The notes: generated by a model from the sequence alone, not told the origin. A stretch of DNA of 64,000 nt from Thermostichus sp047462415 (GCF_047462415.1 NZ_JANSJE010000016.1:1-64000), one strand, 5' to 3'. Positions 25,503 through 34,157 are shown, counted from the stretch's first letter. Numbers and translations are program-made.

Positions 25503-25955
25503 GTGGCGTTTTCTTCTCCCCGCAAGTTGCCTCGGCAGAAATCGTCCCTGCGGGTGGCTCAGCCGATTGAGCCCACCAAGATCTACCCCTGCCCGTGTTG
25601 CCATCAGGGTCAGTTGCGCCTGATCACCCTGACCGAGGCTTTTGGCTGCAGCCGTTGCCAGCATATTTTCGCCATCACCCCCGACCGTTTGCATATTGAG
25701 CAACTGGCGGTTTCTTATCCCTATCGCAAAATGTGGTTCTGGAACGGCCATCAGTGGGTCTTGCGGCGGGAAAATGCCCTCCAGGGATCCACGCTCTTGG
25801 GCCTCACCTTTAGCCTGGGGGTTGTTTTGGTGGTGGGGTTTATCGGTGCGGTGCTCTTTCCCAGCCAAACCCAGTTGCTCAGTTGGTTTCTGATTCTTGG
25901 CTTGTTGCTGACCCTGTTGATGGCCACGGCGATCCTGCTGCTGCGGCGGCCTTAA
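25503..25955 (+). CDS. Zinc-ribbon membrane protein, unknown function
   Basis: 150 residues from GTG 25503 (AGGAG 3 nt upstream). The N-terminal half has a zinc-ribbon pattern, YPCPCCHQGQL and FGCSRCQHIF (two CxxC pairs; the first is CPCC), and the C-terminal half has two adjacent transmembrane helices. I do not know the family; the composition (cytosolic zinc finger plus hairpin membrane anchor) resembles small conserved cyanobacterial proteins. It follows the mannosyltransferase genes on the same strand. Confidence 0.7.
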   Translation: MAFSSPRKLPRQKSSLRVAQPIEPTKIYPCPCCHQGQLRLITLTEAFGCSRCQHIFAITPDRLHIEQLAVSYPYRKMWFWNGHQWVLRRENALQGSTLLGLTFSLGVVLVVGFIGAVLFPSQTQLLSWFLILGLLLTLLMATAILLLRRP

Positions 25956-26091
25956 GATTGGCGGGACTTTCCCCGGCGATCCCCTGCAGAATCAGCAGCC
26001 CCGGCACTTGTGGATCCAGCCATTTCTTGTTAGCAGTGGTCTGGAGAAGGGAGCAGGTCTGTCGTCGGTCAGCCAGGCAGGAGAGAAGCGA

Positions 26092-27393
26092 GTGACAGAT
26101 TTCGGTTCAGCCTTTGACCTAAGCACTACTCTGCGACAGGTACGCCGTTTGCTGCCGCAGATGCAGCGGCTGAGCAGCCAAACCAAGCGCCAGGCCCTGT
26201 TGGCTCTCTCGCGTTGTTTGCTGGATCGCTCCGATCTGCTGCTGGAGGCCAATACCCTCGACCTGGAAAGCTGCCGCGAGCAAACCCTGCCGGAGTGGAT
26301 CCTCAACGGCCTCAAGCTCACTCCTGAGCGCCTGCAGCGATCCGCCCAGTTGCTTGCTCTCTTGGCCCAACAGCCGGATCCCATCGGTAGCCTGGAGAGG
26401 GGGTGCCGTCAGGACAACGGGCTGTTTATTGGCCGCTACCGCGTTCCTTTGGGGCTGATCGCCTTGGTCTACGAGATCTACCCCGAGTTTGCCTTGAATG
26501 GCATTGGCATGTGTCTCAAGACGGGCAATGGCGTGATTCTGGCCGGCAGCGGCCCTATCCAGAAAACCCATCAGGCCCTGGTCAACCTGTTGGCAGAGAC
26601 CGCCTACGAGCACGGGATCCCGGAAGGGGCCATTCAAACCCTGCCCGTCCAAGACCAAACGGCCGATCCTCAGGCCGATTCCCCACTGTTGCTGTTGTTG
26701 CAGCAAACCCGCTACGTGGATCTGGTGATCCCCTGCGGTCGCCCCGGCTGGGTGGAGTTCCTGTTGCAGGCCAGCAAAGTGCCGACTCTGGTCACCCATC
26801 TGGGGTACGGCCACATCTACGTGGATCGCACGGCTCCCTGGCCTTTGGTCAAGTCAGTTGTGTTGGATCCCCTGGCCCAGTATGGCGCGGAAGGGATCCC
26901 GATTTATCAGCCCCTCACCCTTTGGCTGCTGATCCACACCGATTGGTCCGCCAATCATCTGACCGCCCTGATTGAAGACTTGCTGGGTCAAGGGATCGAT
27001 ATACAGGCAGCAGCCCCTATTCTGGAGCGATTCCCCCAGCTTCACCCGCTTGGGGAGGGCTTTGACTCCACAGAACAGCCTCATCTGCGCCTACAGCCCG
27101 TTGCCGACCTGACGGAGGCGATCGCCTGGATCAACAAAAATGGCTGTCGTCAATCGGAGACGATCCTCACCGATAGCCAATCGGCAGCCCAGCGCTTTCT
27201 CCAGGAGGTGGATGCCGCCCTGATCCACCTCAACACGTCCCCCCTCTCGGCAGGCCGGGGAGCCGGGATCCCCACCTTGGGAGCGTTTCGCGACCTGTCT
27301 TTGGGCATTTCCACCCAGCGGCTGCACGTGCGCGGGCCCATTGACCTGGAAGCTTTGACAACAGTGAAGGTGGTGGCTCAGGGTGGCCTGTAG
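26092..27393 (+). CDS. Gamma-glutamyl phosphate reductase-like protein lacking the catalytic Cys
   Basis: The protein aligns throughout with ProA (glutamate-5-semialdehyde dehydrogenase, proline synthesis): PLGLIALVYEIYPEFALNGIGMCLKTGNGVILAGSG, DLVIPCGRPGWVEFL, HIYVDRTAPW and GISTQRLHVRGPIDLEALTTVK. However, where ProA has G-x-CHxYVD with the catalytic Cys, this protein has GYGHIYVD (Gly240), and the NAxETLLVH segment reads QYGAEGIPIYQPLTLWLLIH. It therefore probably lacks the normal reductase activity or is a divergent paralogue. GTG 26092 has AGGAGAG upstream; an upstream TTG at 26008 is less likely. A true ProA would be expected elsewhere in the genome. Confidence 0.75.
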   Translation: MTDFGSAFDLSTTLRQVRRLLPQMQRLSSQTKRQALLALSRCLLDRSDLLLEANTLDLESCREQTLPEWILNGLKLTPERLQRSAQLLALLAQQPDPIGSLERGCRQDNGLFIGRYRVPLGLIALVYEIYPEFALNGIGMCLKTGNGVILAGSGPIQKTHQALVNLLAETAYEHGIPEGAIQTLPVQDQTADPQADSPLLLLLQQTRYVDLVIPCGRPGWVEFLLQASKVPTLVTHLGYGHIYVDRTAPWPLVKSVVLDPLAQYGAEGIPIYQPLTLWLLIHTDWSANHLTALIEDLLGQGIDIQAAAPILERFPQLHPLGEGFDSTEQPHLRLQPVADLTEAIAWINKNGCRQSETILTDSQSAAQRFLQEVDAALIHLNTSPLSAGRGAGIPTLGAFRDLSLGISTQRLHVRGPIDLEALTTVKVVAQGGL

Positions 27394-27523
27394 CGGGGAA
27401 AAGTTGGGATCCCGAACTGCCGTTCTCCCCAAAAGCCAGGAGATGGCGTGAGACTAGAAAGGGAGGGATGCCGGCCCGGTCGTCCGACGTCCAACCCAGC
27501 CCAACAGACGGGGGAGAACTCCT

Positions 27524-28165
27524 TTGGGGATTGACCTGCGCAGTTATGTGTTTTTGGATCGGCTCCAGCCCCAGTACGCGGCCTACCTGGGCACGGTGGC
27601 CCAGGGCTTTTTGCCCCTGCCAGGGGATACTTCCCTCTGGGTCGAGATTTCCCCCGGCATCGAGATCAACCGCGTCATGGACATCGCCCTCAAAGCCACT
27701 TCGGTGAGGCCTGGGCTGCAGGTGGTGGAGCGCCTCTACGGCCTTTTGGAGGTACACTCCAGCAATCAGGGGGATACCCGCACGGCTGGCCGCGCCATTC
27801 TATCTGCTCTGGGGGTGAGCGAACAGGAGCGCCTCAAGCCGCGCATCATCTCCAGCCAGATCATCCGCAACATCGATCCCCACCAAACCCAGTTGATCAA
27901 TCGTTTCCGCCGCGGCCAAATGCTGTTGGCCGGCCAAACCCTCTACATCCTGGAGGTGCAGCCGGCAGGCTATGCCCCCCTGGCCGCCAACGAGGCAGAA
28001 AAATCGGCCCGGATCAACATCCTCGAGGTGATGCCCTTTGGCAGCTTTGGCCGCGTGTACCTGGGCGGGGAAGAGCAAGATATTCTGGCCGCCTGCCGCG
28101 CTGCCGAAGCCATTTTGGCGGGGGTTTCCGGTCGGGATCCCCTTCTGTTGCCCGAGGAGGTGTAG
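27524..28165 (+). CDS. ccmP: Carboxysome shell protein CcmP (tandem BMC domain)
   Basis: Length (213 residues) and sequence fit CcmP, the tandem bacterial-microcompartment-domain protein that forms a stacked, gated trimer in the beta-carboxysome facets. Typical stretches: MGIDLRSYVFLDRLQPQYAAYLGTVAQGFLPLPGD, IEINRVMDIALKATSVRPGLQVVERLYGLLEVHSSNQ (first BMC) and INILEVMPFGSFGRVYLGGEEQDILAACRAAEAIL (second BMC). TTG 27524 follows GGGGGAGAA at the right distance. The gene is outside the main ccm locus, as is usual for ccmP, and is followed after 3 bp by a DUF3493 gene. Confidence 0.88.
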   Translation: MGIDLRSYVFLDRLQPQYAAYLGTVAQGFLPLPGDTSLWVEISPGIEINRVMDIALKATSVRPGLQVVERLYGLLEVHSSNQGDTRTAGRAILSALGVSEQERLKPRIISSQIIRNIDPHQTQLINRFRRGQMLLAGQTLYILEVQPAGYAPLAANEAEKSARINILEVMPFGSFGRVYLGGEEQDILAACRAAEAILAGVSGRDPLLLPEEV

Positions 28166-28168
28166 TCG

Positions 28169-28501
28169 ATGGCAGAATCGGATCCCAAGTCTTCGCCCAA
28201 AGCCAGCTTGCCCCAGGATCCGATGGCGGATCGGGTGAGGCTGCTCACGGAGCTGGCCGCTCCCTATCGGAGTTTGCGGCGCTTCATCTACCTGGCGGTG
28301 GGATTCTCGGCCACCATCGGGGCATTTGTATTTTTCTTCCGGGCCTTGGCGGGGCGAGATCTGGAGACCACCCTGCCCAGCTTGGCGCTGCAGTTGGGGA
28401 TCCTGGCCGGCGCCCTCGGCCTGAACAGGCTGGAAAACCGTTCCCAGCAAAAGCTGGTCAGACAGGTGAAGCAGCGCTTGGGCATCCGACAAGACCGCTA
28501 G
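28169..28501 (+). CDS. DUF3493 / LPA1-related small membrane protein
   Basis: 110 residues with APYRSLRRFIYLAVGFSATIGAFVFFFRALAG, the characteristic start of the DUF3493 family, related to the membrane domain of Low PSII Accumulation 1/REP27, which assists photosystem II assembly. Two hydrophobic segments are followed by a basic tail. The ATG is 3 bp after the ccmP stop, so translation is probably coupled. Function here is inferred from the family only. Confidence 0.75.
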   Translation: MAESDPKSSPKASLPQDPMADRVRLLTELAAPYRSLRRFIYLAVGFSATIGAFVFFFRALAGRDLETTLPSLALQLGILAGALGLNRLENRSQQKLVRQVKQRLGIRQDR

Positions 28502-28508
28502 CCCGGCT

Positions 28509-28898
28509 CTAAAAATCCCAGTTCTCTGGGCCGGGATCGGAGTCGTCCTCCGCGTCGGCGCTGGGCAGATAACGGCGCTCCCTTGCCGGGGCTTCCTGGG
28601 GCCATTTTTGAACTATTTGGATGGCCAGAAAGGCAACCAAGGCAACCAAGACCGCCAAGGTGAGCAGCGGAATCGCCAGGATCACCACCGCGCCCAACAC
28701 GTAGATGGCCACCTTGGGCAAGGAGGGATCCACCCTCCAGCCGCGGCGGTACACCCACTCGGTGAGCTGCCGATCCCATTGGCGCAGGCGAGGGACGTTC
28801 TCTGCGTAGATCTCCTGGAGGATATCGGCCAAAACAGGCCCCAGGCGGCGCATCTGGCCTTGGGTTTGCCTTCTCCAATTCCGCAGCGAGCGTCCCAT
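28509..28898 (-). CDS. Small membrane protein, unknown function
   Basis: 129 residues: a basic amphipathic N-terminus (RSLRNWRRQTQGQMRRLGPVLADILQEIYAENVPRLRQWDRQLTEWVYRRGWRVDP), one or two transmembrane helices (VAIYVLGAVVILAIPLLTLAVLVALVAFLAIQIV), and an acidic C-terminus ending DSDPGPENWDF. I do not recognise a named family. It converges on the DUF3493 gene with 7 bp between them. The frame has a normal amino-acid composition, unlike the overlapping + strand frames. Confidence 0.6.
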   Translation of the reverse strand: MGRSLRNWRRQTQGQMRRLGPVLADILQEIYAENVPRLRQWDRQLTEWVYRRGWRVDPSLPKVAIYVLGAVVILAIPLLTLAVLVALVAFLAIQIVQKWPQEAPARERRYLPSADAEDDSDPGPENWDF

Positions 28899-29028
28899 TG
28901 ATAGGATCCCTTGCCCTGGTCTTTCTCAGGCGATCCTAGCCCAACGGGAACAACGGCTCCGGGGCCCTTATGACAGCCGTTCCGCTAGCCCAATCCTGTA
29001 AATTTGTTTGAACATTTGGATCGGAGCT

Positions 29029-29058
29029 TGGGGTGTCTTGGCAGGACTACAGTACACT
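29029..29058 (+). promoter_or_regulatory. Candidate psaC promoter
   Basis: TTGGGG (29029-29034), 18-nt spacer, TACACT (29053-29058), about 85 bp before the psaC ATG. Weak match to sigma-70 consensus. Confidence 0.3.
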
Positions 29059-29142
29059 GAGGGCACTTGCGCAGCGATGTTGCTGCCACGCCGATTGGTC
29101 AATCTTTTTTAACTTTTCAACCTGCTCGACTGGAGAACGCTA

Positions 29143-29391
29143 ATGGCTCACTCGGTCAAGATCTACGACACCTGCATCGGCTGCACTCAGTGTGTGCGAG
29201 CTTGTCCCACCGACGTGTTGGAGATGGTGCCCTGGAAAGGGAACAACAAAGCCGGGATGATCGCGGCCTCTCCCCGCACCGAAGACTGTGTTGGCTGCAA
29301 ACGCTGCGAAACTGCCTGCCCCACGGATTTCTTGAGCATCCGGGTCTATCTCGGCCCCGAAACCACCCGCAGCATGGGCTTGGCCTACTAA
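29143..29391 (+). CDS. psaC: Photosystem I iron-sulfur subunit PsaC
   Basis: PsaC binds the terminal [4Fe-4S] clusters FA and FB on the stromal/cytoplasmic side of photosystem I. Both motifs are intact: CIGCTQCVRACP and CVGCKRCETACP. The C-terminus TTRSMGLAY is invariant. The loop between the motifs is unusual: PWKGNNKAGM replaces the almost universal PWDGCKAxQ, with one extra residue (82 instead of 81 in total) and loss of the non-ligand Cys. The gene is monocistronic, with a candidate hairpin terminator at 29426-29443. Confidence 0.98.
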   Translation: MAHSVKIYDTCIGCTQCVRACPTDVLEMVPWKGNNKAGMIAASPRTEDCVGCKRCETACPTDFLSIRVYLGPETTRSMGLAY

Positions 29392-29407
29392 GGGGTTGGG
29401 GGTACTT

Positions 29408-30070
29408 CTACCGGATTGATTCGGAGGGGAGGGATTCCTCCCCTTCTTCACGCTGCAGGTAGAGGCGGTGCTGGCGGATGTAGTGCTCCACGGCAGGGGG
29501 CACCAGGTAGCGAATGGATCCCCCCTTTTGGATTTGCCGCCGCAAGTAGGTGGAAGAGAGGGTCAAGGTAGGGGCTTCCAGGATTTCCGCCTGGATGGGC
29601 AACTGTTGGGCCACCAACCGCAACACCTGGGCGGCATCGCCGGCATCCACCCGTGGGGCGACAATCCAGTGGCAGAGGCGGGCCAATTCTTCGGCTCGAT
29701 ACCACTGGGGCAGATCCCGCAGGGCATCCACGCCGAGGATCCAGTACCACTGGGTATTGGGTTGCTCCTGGATAAGGCTGCGCAGCGTCTCAATGGTGTA
29801 GGAGCGCCCCGGACGGCGGATCTCCAGCTCTGAGCAGGCGAAGCGCTGGTGGTCGGCAATGGCCAGTTTGACCATAGCCAAGCGGTCGGCTTTGCTGGCG
29901 CCGGCGGCCAGGGGCTTGTGGGGGGGATCCCCTGCCGGCATCCACAGCACCTGATCCAGGTCAAACTGCCAAAGGGCTTGTTCCGCCATGATCAAATGGC
30001 CGTGATGTACAGGGTTAAAGGTGCCGCCCAGGATGCCGATGCGGGGCTGCTTGCGGACAGAGGGGCTCAT
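29408..30070 (-). CDS. nadD: Nicotinate-nucleotide adenylyltransferase
   Basis: Adenylates nicotinate mononucleotide to deamido-NAD, the step after PncB. Signatures: IGILGGTFNPVHHGHLIMAEQAL (nucleotidyltransferase GxFxPxHxGH), PAGDPPHKP, GRSYTIETLRSL, WILGVDALRDLPQW and LSSTYLRRQI (the ISST-like motif). ATG 30070 overlaps the ruvA stop by 4 bp (ATGA), so the genes are translationally coupled; the frame itself extends 13 codons further up. The 3' end contains the hairpin proposed as the psaC terminator. Confidence 0.93.
   Translation of the reverse strand: MSPSVRKQPRIGILGGTFNPVHHGHLIMAEQALWQFDLDQVLWMPAGDPPHKPLAAGASKADRLAMVKLAIADHQRFACSELEIRRPGRSYTIETLRSLIQEQPNTQWYWILGVDALRDLPQWYRAEELARLCHWIVAPRVDAGDAAQVLRLVAQQLPIQAEILEAPTLTLSSTYLRRQIQKGGSIRYLVPPAVEHYIRQHRLYLQREEGEESLPSESIR
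29426..29443 (+). terminator. Candidate psaC terminator (inside the nadD 3' end)
   Basis: GGGGAGG, loop GATT, CCTCCCC, then TTCTT, 35 bp after the psaC stop. The T-tract is short. It also encodes the acidic tail of NadD on the other strand. Confidence 0.4.
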
Positions 30071-30681
30071 GGCTGGCGGCTGAGGTAGGTGATGGCATCC
30101 CGCAGCCACTCTTCCGTTGGGCGAGGCTGGGAGGGCAAAGCTTGCAGGGCCGCCTGAATTTCTTGAGCGCTGTAGCCCAGGGCCAGCAAGGCCATTTCCA
30201 CCTCTTCCCGGATGGGCATGGGCGGCCCGCCGGCCAGGGGGCGATCTGCGTTCTCCAAACCTTGTCGCCAGTGGGCCAGCTTGGTTTTCAGCTCCAAGGC
30301 CAGCCGCTGGGCCGTTTTGTGACCTACCCCTGGTGCGAGGGAAAGTAGGCGCACGTTTTCGGTCACCACTGCCTGAACCAGCTCCGGCAGGCCAAAGGTA
30401 TTCAGCAGAGCCAAACCCAGAGCCGGCCCTACCCCCGCAACTTTGATGAGCTCCACAAACAAATCGCGCTCGGCTGGCGAGCCAAACCCGTACAACACCA
30501 GCTCGGTCTCTCGCACCACCAAGTGGGTAAACACCCGCACGGGCTCTCCGATGGGGGGCAGTTGCTTGAGAAAACGCGCCGGGGCCTTGACCCGATAGCC
30601 GATCCCCTGCACCTCAACGGTGAGGCTGCTGCGCTCTCCCCATTCGATGGCGACGAGGTGGCCGCTCAAAAAGGCGATCAT
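30067..30681 (-). CDS. ruvA: Holliday junction DNA helicase subunit RuvA
   Basis: Tetrameric junction-binding subunit of the RuvAB branch-migration complex. N-terminal OB domain: MIAFLSGHLVAIEWGERSSLTVEVQGIGYRV; helix-hairpin-helix domain: LIKVAGVGPALGLALLNTFG and LSLAPGVGHKTAQRLALELKTKL; the C-terminal domain III (EVEMALLALGYSAQEIQAALQAL) that contacts RuvB is present. 204 residues is normal. ruvB is not nearby. It is coupled to nadD by a 4-bp overlap. Confidence 0.96.
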   Translation of the reverse strand: MIAFLSGHLVAIEWGERSSLTVEVQGIGYRVKAPARFLKQLPPIGEPVRVFTHLVVRETELVLYGFGSPAERDLFVELIKVAGVGPALGLALLNTFGLPELVQAVVTENVRLLSLAPGVGHKTAQRLALELKTKLAHWRQGLENADRPLAGGPPMPIREEVEMALLALGYSAQEIQAALQALPSQPRPTEEWLRDAITYLSRQP

Positions 30682-30789
30682 GCTGCAAGTCCAATCCGTG
30701 TTTAGGATACTCTGCGCGGCTACAGCTCCAGAGTCGGCTGAGCAGAATTTAAAAGAATCTAGAATAAGAAAAGCTTACAAGCGACTTCT

Positions 30790-31725
30790 ATGGCTTCAAC
30801 ATCGGCATCGGCCACTCCCATTTCGGCGCGGTGGACTTGGCGAGGGCAGTCGGTTCATTATGTCAAACAAGGCGAGCAGGGTCAGCCTTTGCTCTTGGTG
30901 CACGGCTTTGGGGCCTCCACCGACCACTGGCGCAAAAACATTCCCGAATTGGCGCAACACTATCAGGTGTATGCCATCGATTTGCTGGGTTTCGGTCGCT
31001 CCGCCAAGCCCAACTGGGACTACCGCACCGAAATCTGGCGGGATCAACTGCGGGACTTTTGCCAACAGGTGATCCGTCGGCCCGTGGTGGGGATCGGCAA
31101 CTCCCTGGGCGGCTATGTGGTGCTCAGTCTGGCGGCGGAGTGGCCGGAGTGGGTGCGGGGCGTGGTGCTCTTGAATGGGGCAGGGGGGTTCTCCACGCTC
31201 AAAGGATCCCCGAGCGGCTGGCGGCAATGGCTGGGCGGATTGGTGGGCTGGGGCCTGCGGCAGCGCCTGGTATCTTACTTGCTGTTTCAGTACTTGCGAC
31301 AGCCGCACGTGATCCGGGCCAAGCTGAAGCAGGTCTACTACGACCCGGCGGCGGTGACAGACCAACTGGTGGAAGACATCCACCGCCCCACGCGGGATCC
31401 GGGGGCTGCCGATGTGTTTGTAGCCTTGATGCGGGGCGGGCAGAAGGGACGCTACGTGGATGAGCTGCTGCGCAGCTTGGTGCGCCCGCTGTTGTTGATC
31501 TGGGGAGAACGGGATCCCTGGATGCGGGCCCGCGAGCGCTCTAAGCTCTACCGGGCTCACTACCCTCAGGCGGTGGAATACTTCCTGGAGGCCGGCCACT
31601 GCCCTCACGATGAGCGCCCCGAACAGGTCAATGCCCTGATCCACCAGTGGATCGAGACGGGGATCCCGGCCACCACCTCTCCCCCCATTTCCAAAGCTGC
31701 CCCCACGTCAGAACTCCATCCTTAG
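30790..31725 (+). CDS. Alpha/beta-fold hydrolase
   Basis: Serine hydrolase of the alpha/beta superfamily, 311 residues. Oxyanion region LLLVHGFGASTDHWRKNIPEL, nucleophile elbow GIGNSLGGYV (Ser of GNSLGG), acid in LLIWGERDPWMR and His in EAGHCPHDERPEQVN. The GNSLGG elbow and overall layout resemble the cyanobacterial/plastid clade that includes chlorophyll dephytylases and pheophytinase-like proteins, so a phytyl-ester substrate is possible but not shown. The stop overlaps the convergent HNH gene by 4 bp. Confidence 0.82.
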   Translation: MASTSASATPISARWTWRGQSVHYVKQGEQGQPLLLVHGFGASTDHWRKNIPELAQHYQVYAIDLLGFGRSAKPNWDYRTEIWRDQLRDFCQQVIRRPVVGIGNSLGGYVVLSLAAEWPEWVRGVVLLNGAGGFSTLKGSPSGWRQWLGGLVGWGLRQRLVSYLLFQYLRQPHVIRAKLKQVYYDPAAVTDQLVEDIHRPTRDPGAADVFVALMRGGQKGRYVDELLRSLVRPLLLIWGERDPWMRARERSKLYRAHYPQAVEYFLEAGHCPHDERPEQVNALIHQWIETGIPATTSPPISKAAPTSELHP

Positions 31726-32255
31726 CCGTTGTCCAACGGTTCCTCTTGGGGATCCCCTTCCAGGCCGATGGCGTACTTGGACCATTCTCGGTGGGAACCA
31801 CTGTCAACCGCTTTGGAGATTTCAAAGTAGAGGGTGCTGTGGGGACGGCGGGGTTGGCGCAGCAGGGGCATACCGGCTTCGCGGGGGGTGCGGTTGCCCT
31901 TTTTTACGTTGCAGCGCACACAGGCGCTGACCACGTTCTCCCAAGTATCTCCACCGCCGCGGGAGCGCGGGATCACGTGATCAAGGGTGAGGTCTTCGCC
32001 GTAGCAACCGCAGTACTGACAGCGGTGCCCATCCCGGTAGAGGACGTTGCGGCGCGTGAGCGGGATCTCCTTGTGGGGAACGTGGACATAGTGGCGCAGA
32101 CGAATGACAGTGGGCAAAGGAATGTTGCCGTACACCACTCGACCGTTGTGCTCGATTTGCTCGGCCTTGCCCTTGAGCAGCAGAACAACCGCCCTGCGCC
32201 AACTGGTGATGTTGAGCGGCTCGTAGGAGGCATTCAAAACCAAAACCTTGCCCAT
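31722..32255 (-). CDS. HNH endonuclease family protein
   Basis: About 177 residues from ATG 32255 (MGKVLVLNASYEPLNITSWRRAVVLLLKGKAE), the N-terminus of a widespread stand-alone HNH family. The nuclease core is complete: CQYCGCYGEDLTLDHVIPRSRGGGDTWENVVSACVRCNVKKGNRTP, with two CxxC zinc pairs and the catalytic His of LDHV. These proteins are common in cyanobacteria and not obviously part of a mobile element. Physiological role unknown. Confidence 0.9.
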   Translation of the reverse strand: MGKVLVLNASYEPLNITSWRRAVVLLLKGKAEQIEHNGRVVYGNIPLPTVIRLRHYVHVPHKEIPLTRRNVLYRDGHRCQYCGCYGEDLTLDHVIPRSRGGGDTWENVVSACVRCNVKKGNRTPREAGMPLLRQPRRPHSTLYFEISKAVDSGSHREWSKYAIGLEGDPQEEPLDNG

Positions 32256-32358
32256 AGTGCTACGCACCGCTGACGAGATCCCCAAGCCAAGCCGGAAGGC
32301 GCCAGACCCCTGAAGTTATGCAAAATGTTAACACAGCTTTAGATTTAGGCGCTTGTTG

Positions 32359-33936
32359 ATGAAGCTGAAAGTGGGAGATTCAACCCAACAGCAGGATCTG
32401 CTCCAAAAAGGAAACCCAGGCAGGCGCTGGCTGATGGGGCTGGCCATTCTGCTACTTTGCCTGGGATCCCCCAACCGCTGGCTGCATTGGTTTCCGGGGG
32501 CGCTGCTGGGCCTAGCCCCGCTGTTTGACTTGTGCGAACAACAGCAAGGGTGGGCGCGGTGGCGTTTGGCCTATGGCCTTTGGTTTTGGGTTTGCCTGTA
32601 TGCCTTCTGGGTGGATCCCTTCTCAGTCAAGGTGCTGAGCGCCTGGGAGATCTTGGGGGGCGTGGTGGTGGCCCCCCTGATCCCCCTTTTCTTTACCACT
32701 GCTACGCTCCTGAGTTTGCATCTGAGTCATCCCCTGCCGCCTTGGGCGCGTCCGCTGGGCTTGGCCACGGTCTGGACAGGTTTGGATGGGCTGTTGGGCT
32801 TGCTCTGGTGGCCTATTCCCTTTCATTGGGGCTCCCTGTTGTTCGATTGGCCCCTTGCCATCCAGGTGGCCGATATCACAGGCATCTGGGGGGTTACCTT
32901 TTTTGCTGTGTTTGTCAATGGGGTGCTTTGGCAGATGGCCAGGCAGATGGCCCGAGGATCCCTGAGAACCTGCTTGGATGAGCTGCTCAGGAACAGGGAT
33001 TTCTGGAGTACGCTCGCCTGGGGCCTGGGGTTGACGGGGCTGGTCTTGGCTTATGGAAGCGTGCGCCTGGCCTACTTCGATGCTTTGGCCAGGGATCCCG
33101 GCTTTCGGGTGGCGGCGGTGCAGCAGGTGGCTTGGTTGGAAGCCGATCGCAGTTGGGACTACCGCAGGGAGCGCTACCGGGAGCTGCATCAACTTTCTGC
33201 CCAGGGGGTGGCCGCCGGCGCACAATTGGTGATTTGGCCGGAGGGGGCGCTGCGGGCGCGGCTGCTGAATACCGCCCTGGAACCTTATGTGATCGAGCCG
33301 ATGCAAGCGATTCTGCCGCCAGAAGGCGCTTTGATTACGGGGGCAACAGAGCCGGATCCCCGCACAGCCCATCTGCCGGAGGAGCAGCAGCGATTGTTGA
33401 ACATGGCCCTGTTGTTCGACGCCCAGGGCAGCTTGCTGGATGGGTTTGGCAAGCAGTGGATCTTTCCCTATTTCGAGTCGGGGCGCTATGTGCCCTCGCC
33501 GGATGGCTATCGGCCTTTGGCCGGGGGCGAGCTTTTCGGGCCTTTGGGGGTGATGATCTGCCTGGAGAGCGTGCTGCCTGCGCCCAGCCGCGCTCTAACC
33601 CGTCATGGCGCCGAGTCTTTGATCGTGATTTCGGATGATAGCTGGTTTGGCAATAGCCACTGGCCGATGCTGCACGGCAAGCTCTCGGTTTTCCGGGCTG
33701 TGGAAAACCGGCGTAGCATGGTGTTTGTCAACAACACCGGCGGCAACCTGGTGGTGGATCCCTCAGGTCGGCTCCAGCAGGTCGGCCCCATCTTTCAGCG
33801 GGGGGTGATCACGGGAGAGGTAAGGCGGCGTTCTGAGACCACCTTCTACAGCCGCACGGGGGATTGGTTGGTGTGGCTGACGCTGGGGCTATCTCTGGGG
33901 TTGTGGCGCCGGGGATCCCGAGTAAGGCAAGGATGA
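32359..33936 (+). CDS. lnt: Apolipoprotein N-acyltransferase
   Basis: Adds the third acyl chain to lipoproteins in the inner membrane. The N-terminal half has six or more transmembrane helices (LAILLLCLGSPNRWLHWFPGALLGLAPLF onward); the C-terminal half is a nitrilase-type domain starting RVAAVQQ with catalytic Glu in WPEGALR, Lys in GFGKQWIFPYFESGRYVP and Cys in VMICLESVLP. The SDDSWFGNSHWPMLHGKLSVFRAVENRRSMVFVNNTGGN segment is diagnostic. ATG 32359 is preferred to the upstream TTG codons. Confidence 0.93.
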   Translation: MKLKVGDSTQQQDLLQKGNPGRRWLMGLAILLLCLGSPNRWLHWFPGALLGLAPLFDLCEQQQGWARWRLAYGLWFWVCLYAFWVDPFSVKVLSAWEILGGVVVAPLIPLFFTTATLLSLHLSHPLPPWARPLGLATVWTGLDGLLGLLWWPIPFHWGSLLFDWPLAIQVADITGIWGVTFFAVFVNGVLWQMARQMARGSLRTCLDELLRNRDFWSTLAWGLGLTGLVLAYGSVRLAYFDALARDPGFRVAAVQQVAWLEADRSWDYRRERYRELHQLSAQGVAAGAQLVIWPEGALRARLLNTALEPYVIEPMQAILPPEGALITGATEPDPRTAHLPEEQQRLLNMALLFDAQGSLLDGFGKQWIFPYFESGRYVPSPDGYRPLAGGELFGPLGVMICLESVLPAPSRALTRHGAESLIVISDDSWFGNSHWPMLHGKLSVFRAVENRRSMVFVNNTGGNLVVDPSGRLQQVGPIFQRGVITGEVRRRSETTFYSRTGDWLVWLTLGLSLGLWRRGSRVRQG

Positions 33937-34018
33937 GGTAAGATCAGTAAGCTTGCCCAGGATCAAGATCGGGATTGCTTGCTCCGGAGTGGCGGGTTCC
34001 CCCATCGAATCAACCGTT

Positions 34019-34091
34019 GCTGATGTAGCTCAGTCGGTAGAGCAGCTCACTCGTAATGAGCAGGTCATCGGTTCGAGTCCGATCATCAGCT
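34019..34091 (+). tRNA. tRNA-Thr (anticodon CGT)
   Basis: A complete cloverleaf: acceptor GCTGATG pairs with CATCAGC (34084-34090), D stem GCTC/GAGC, anticodon stem GCTCA/TGAGC with loop CTCGTAA (anticodon CGT, reading ACG), T stem ATCGG/CCGAT with loop TTCGAGT, discriminator T at 34091. CCA is not encoded. Confidence 0.96.
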
Positions 34092-34157
34092 TTCTGGATT
34101 GAGCACCTTGGAGCGCCTCAAACTTCTGCTCTATCCCCACCCGCCCATTGTCGGCGC

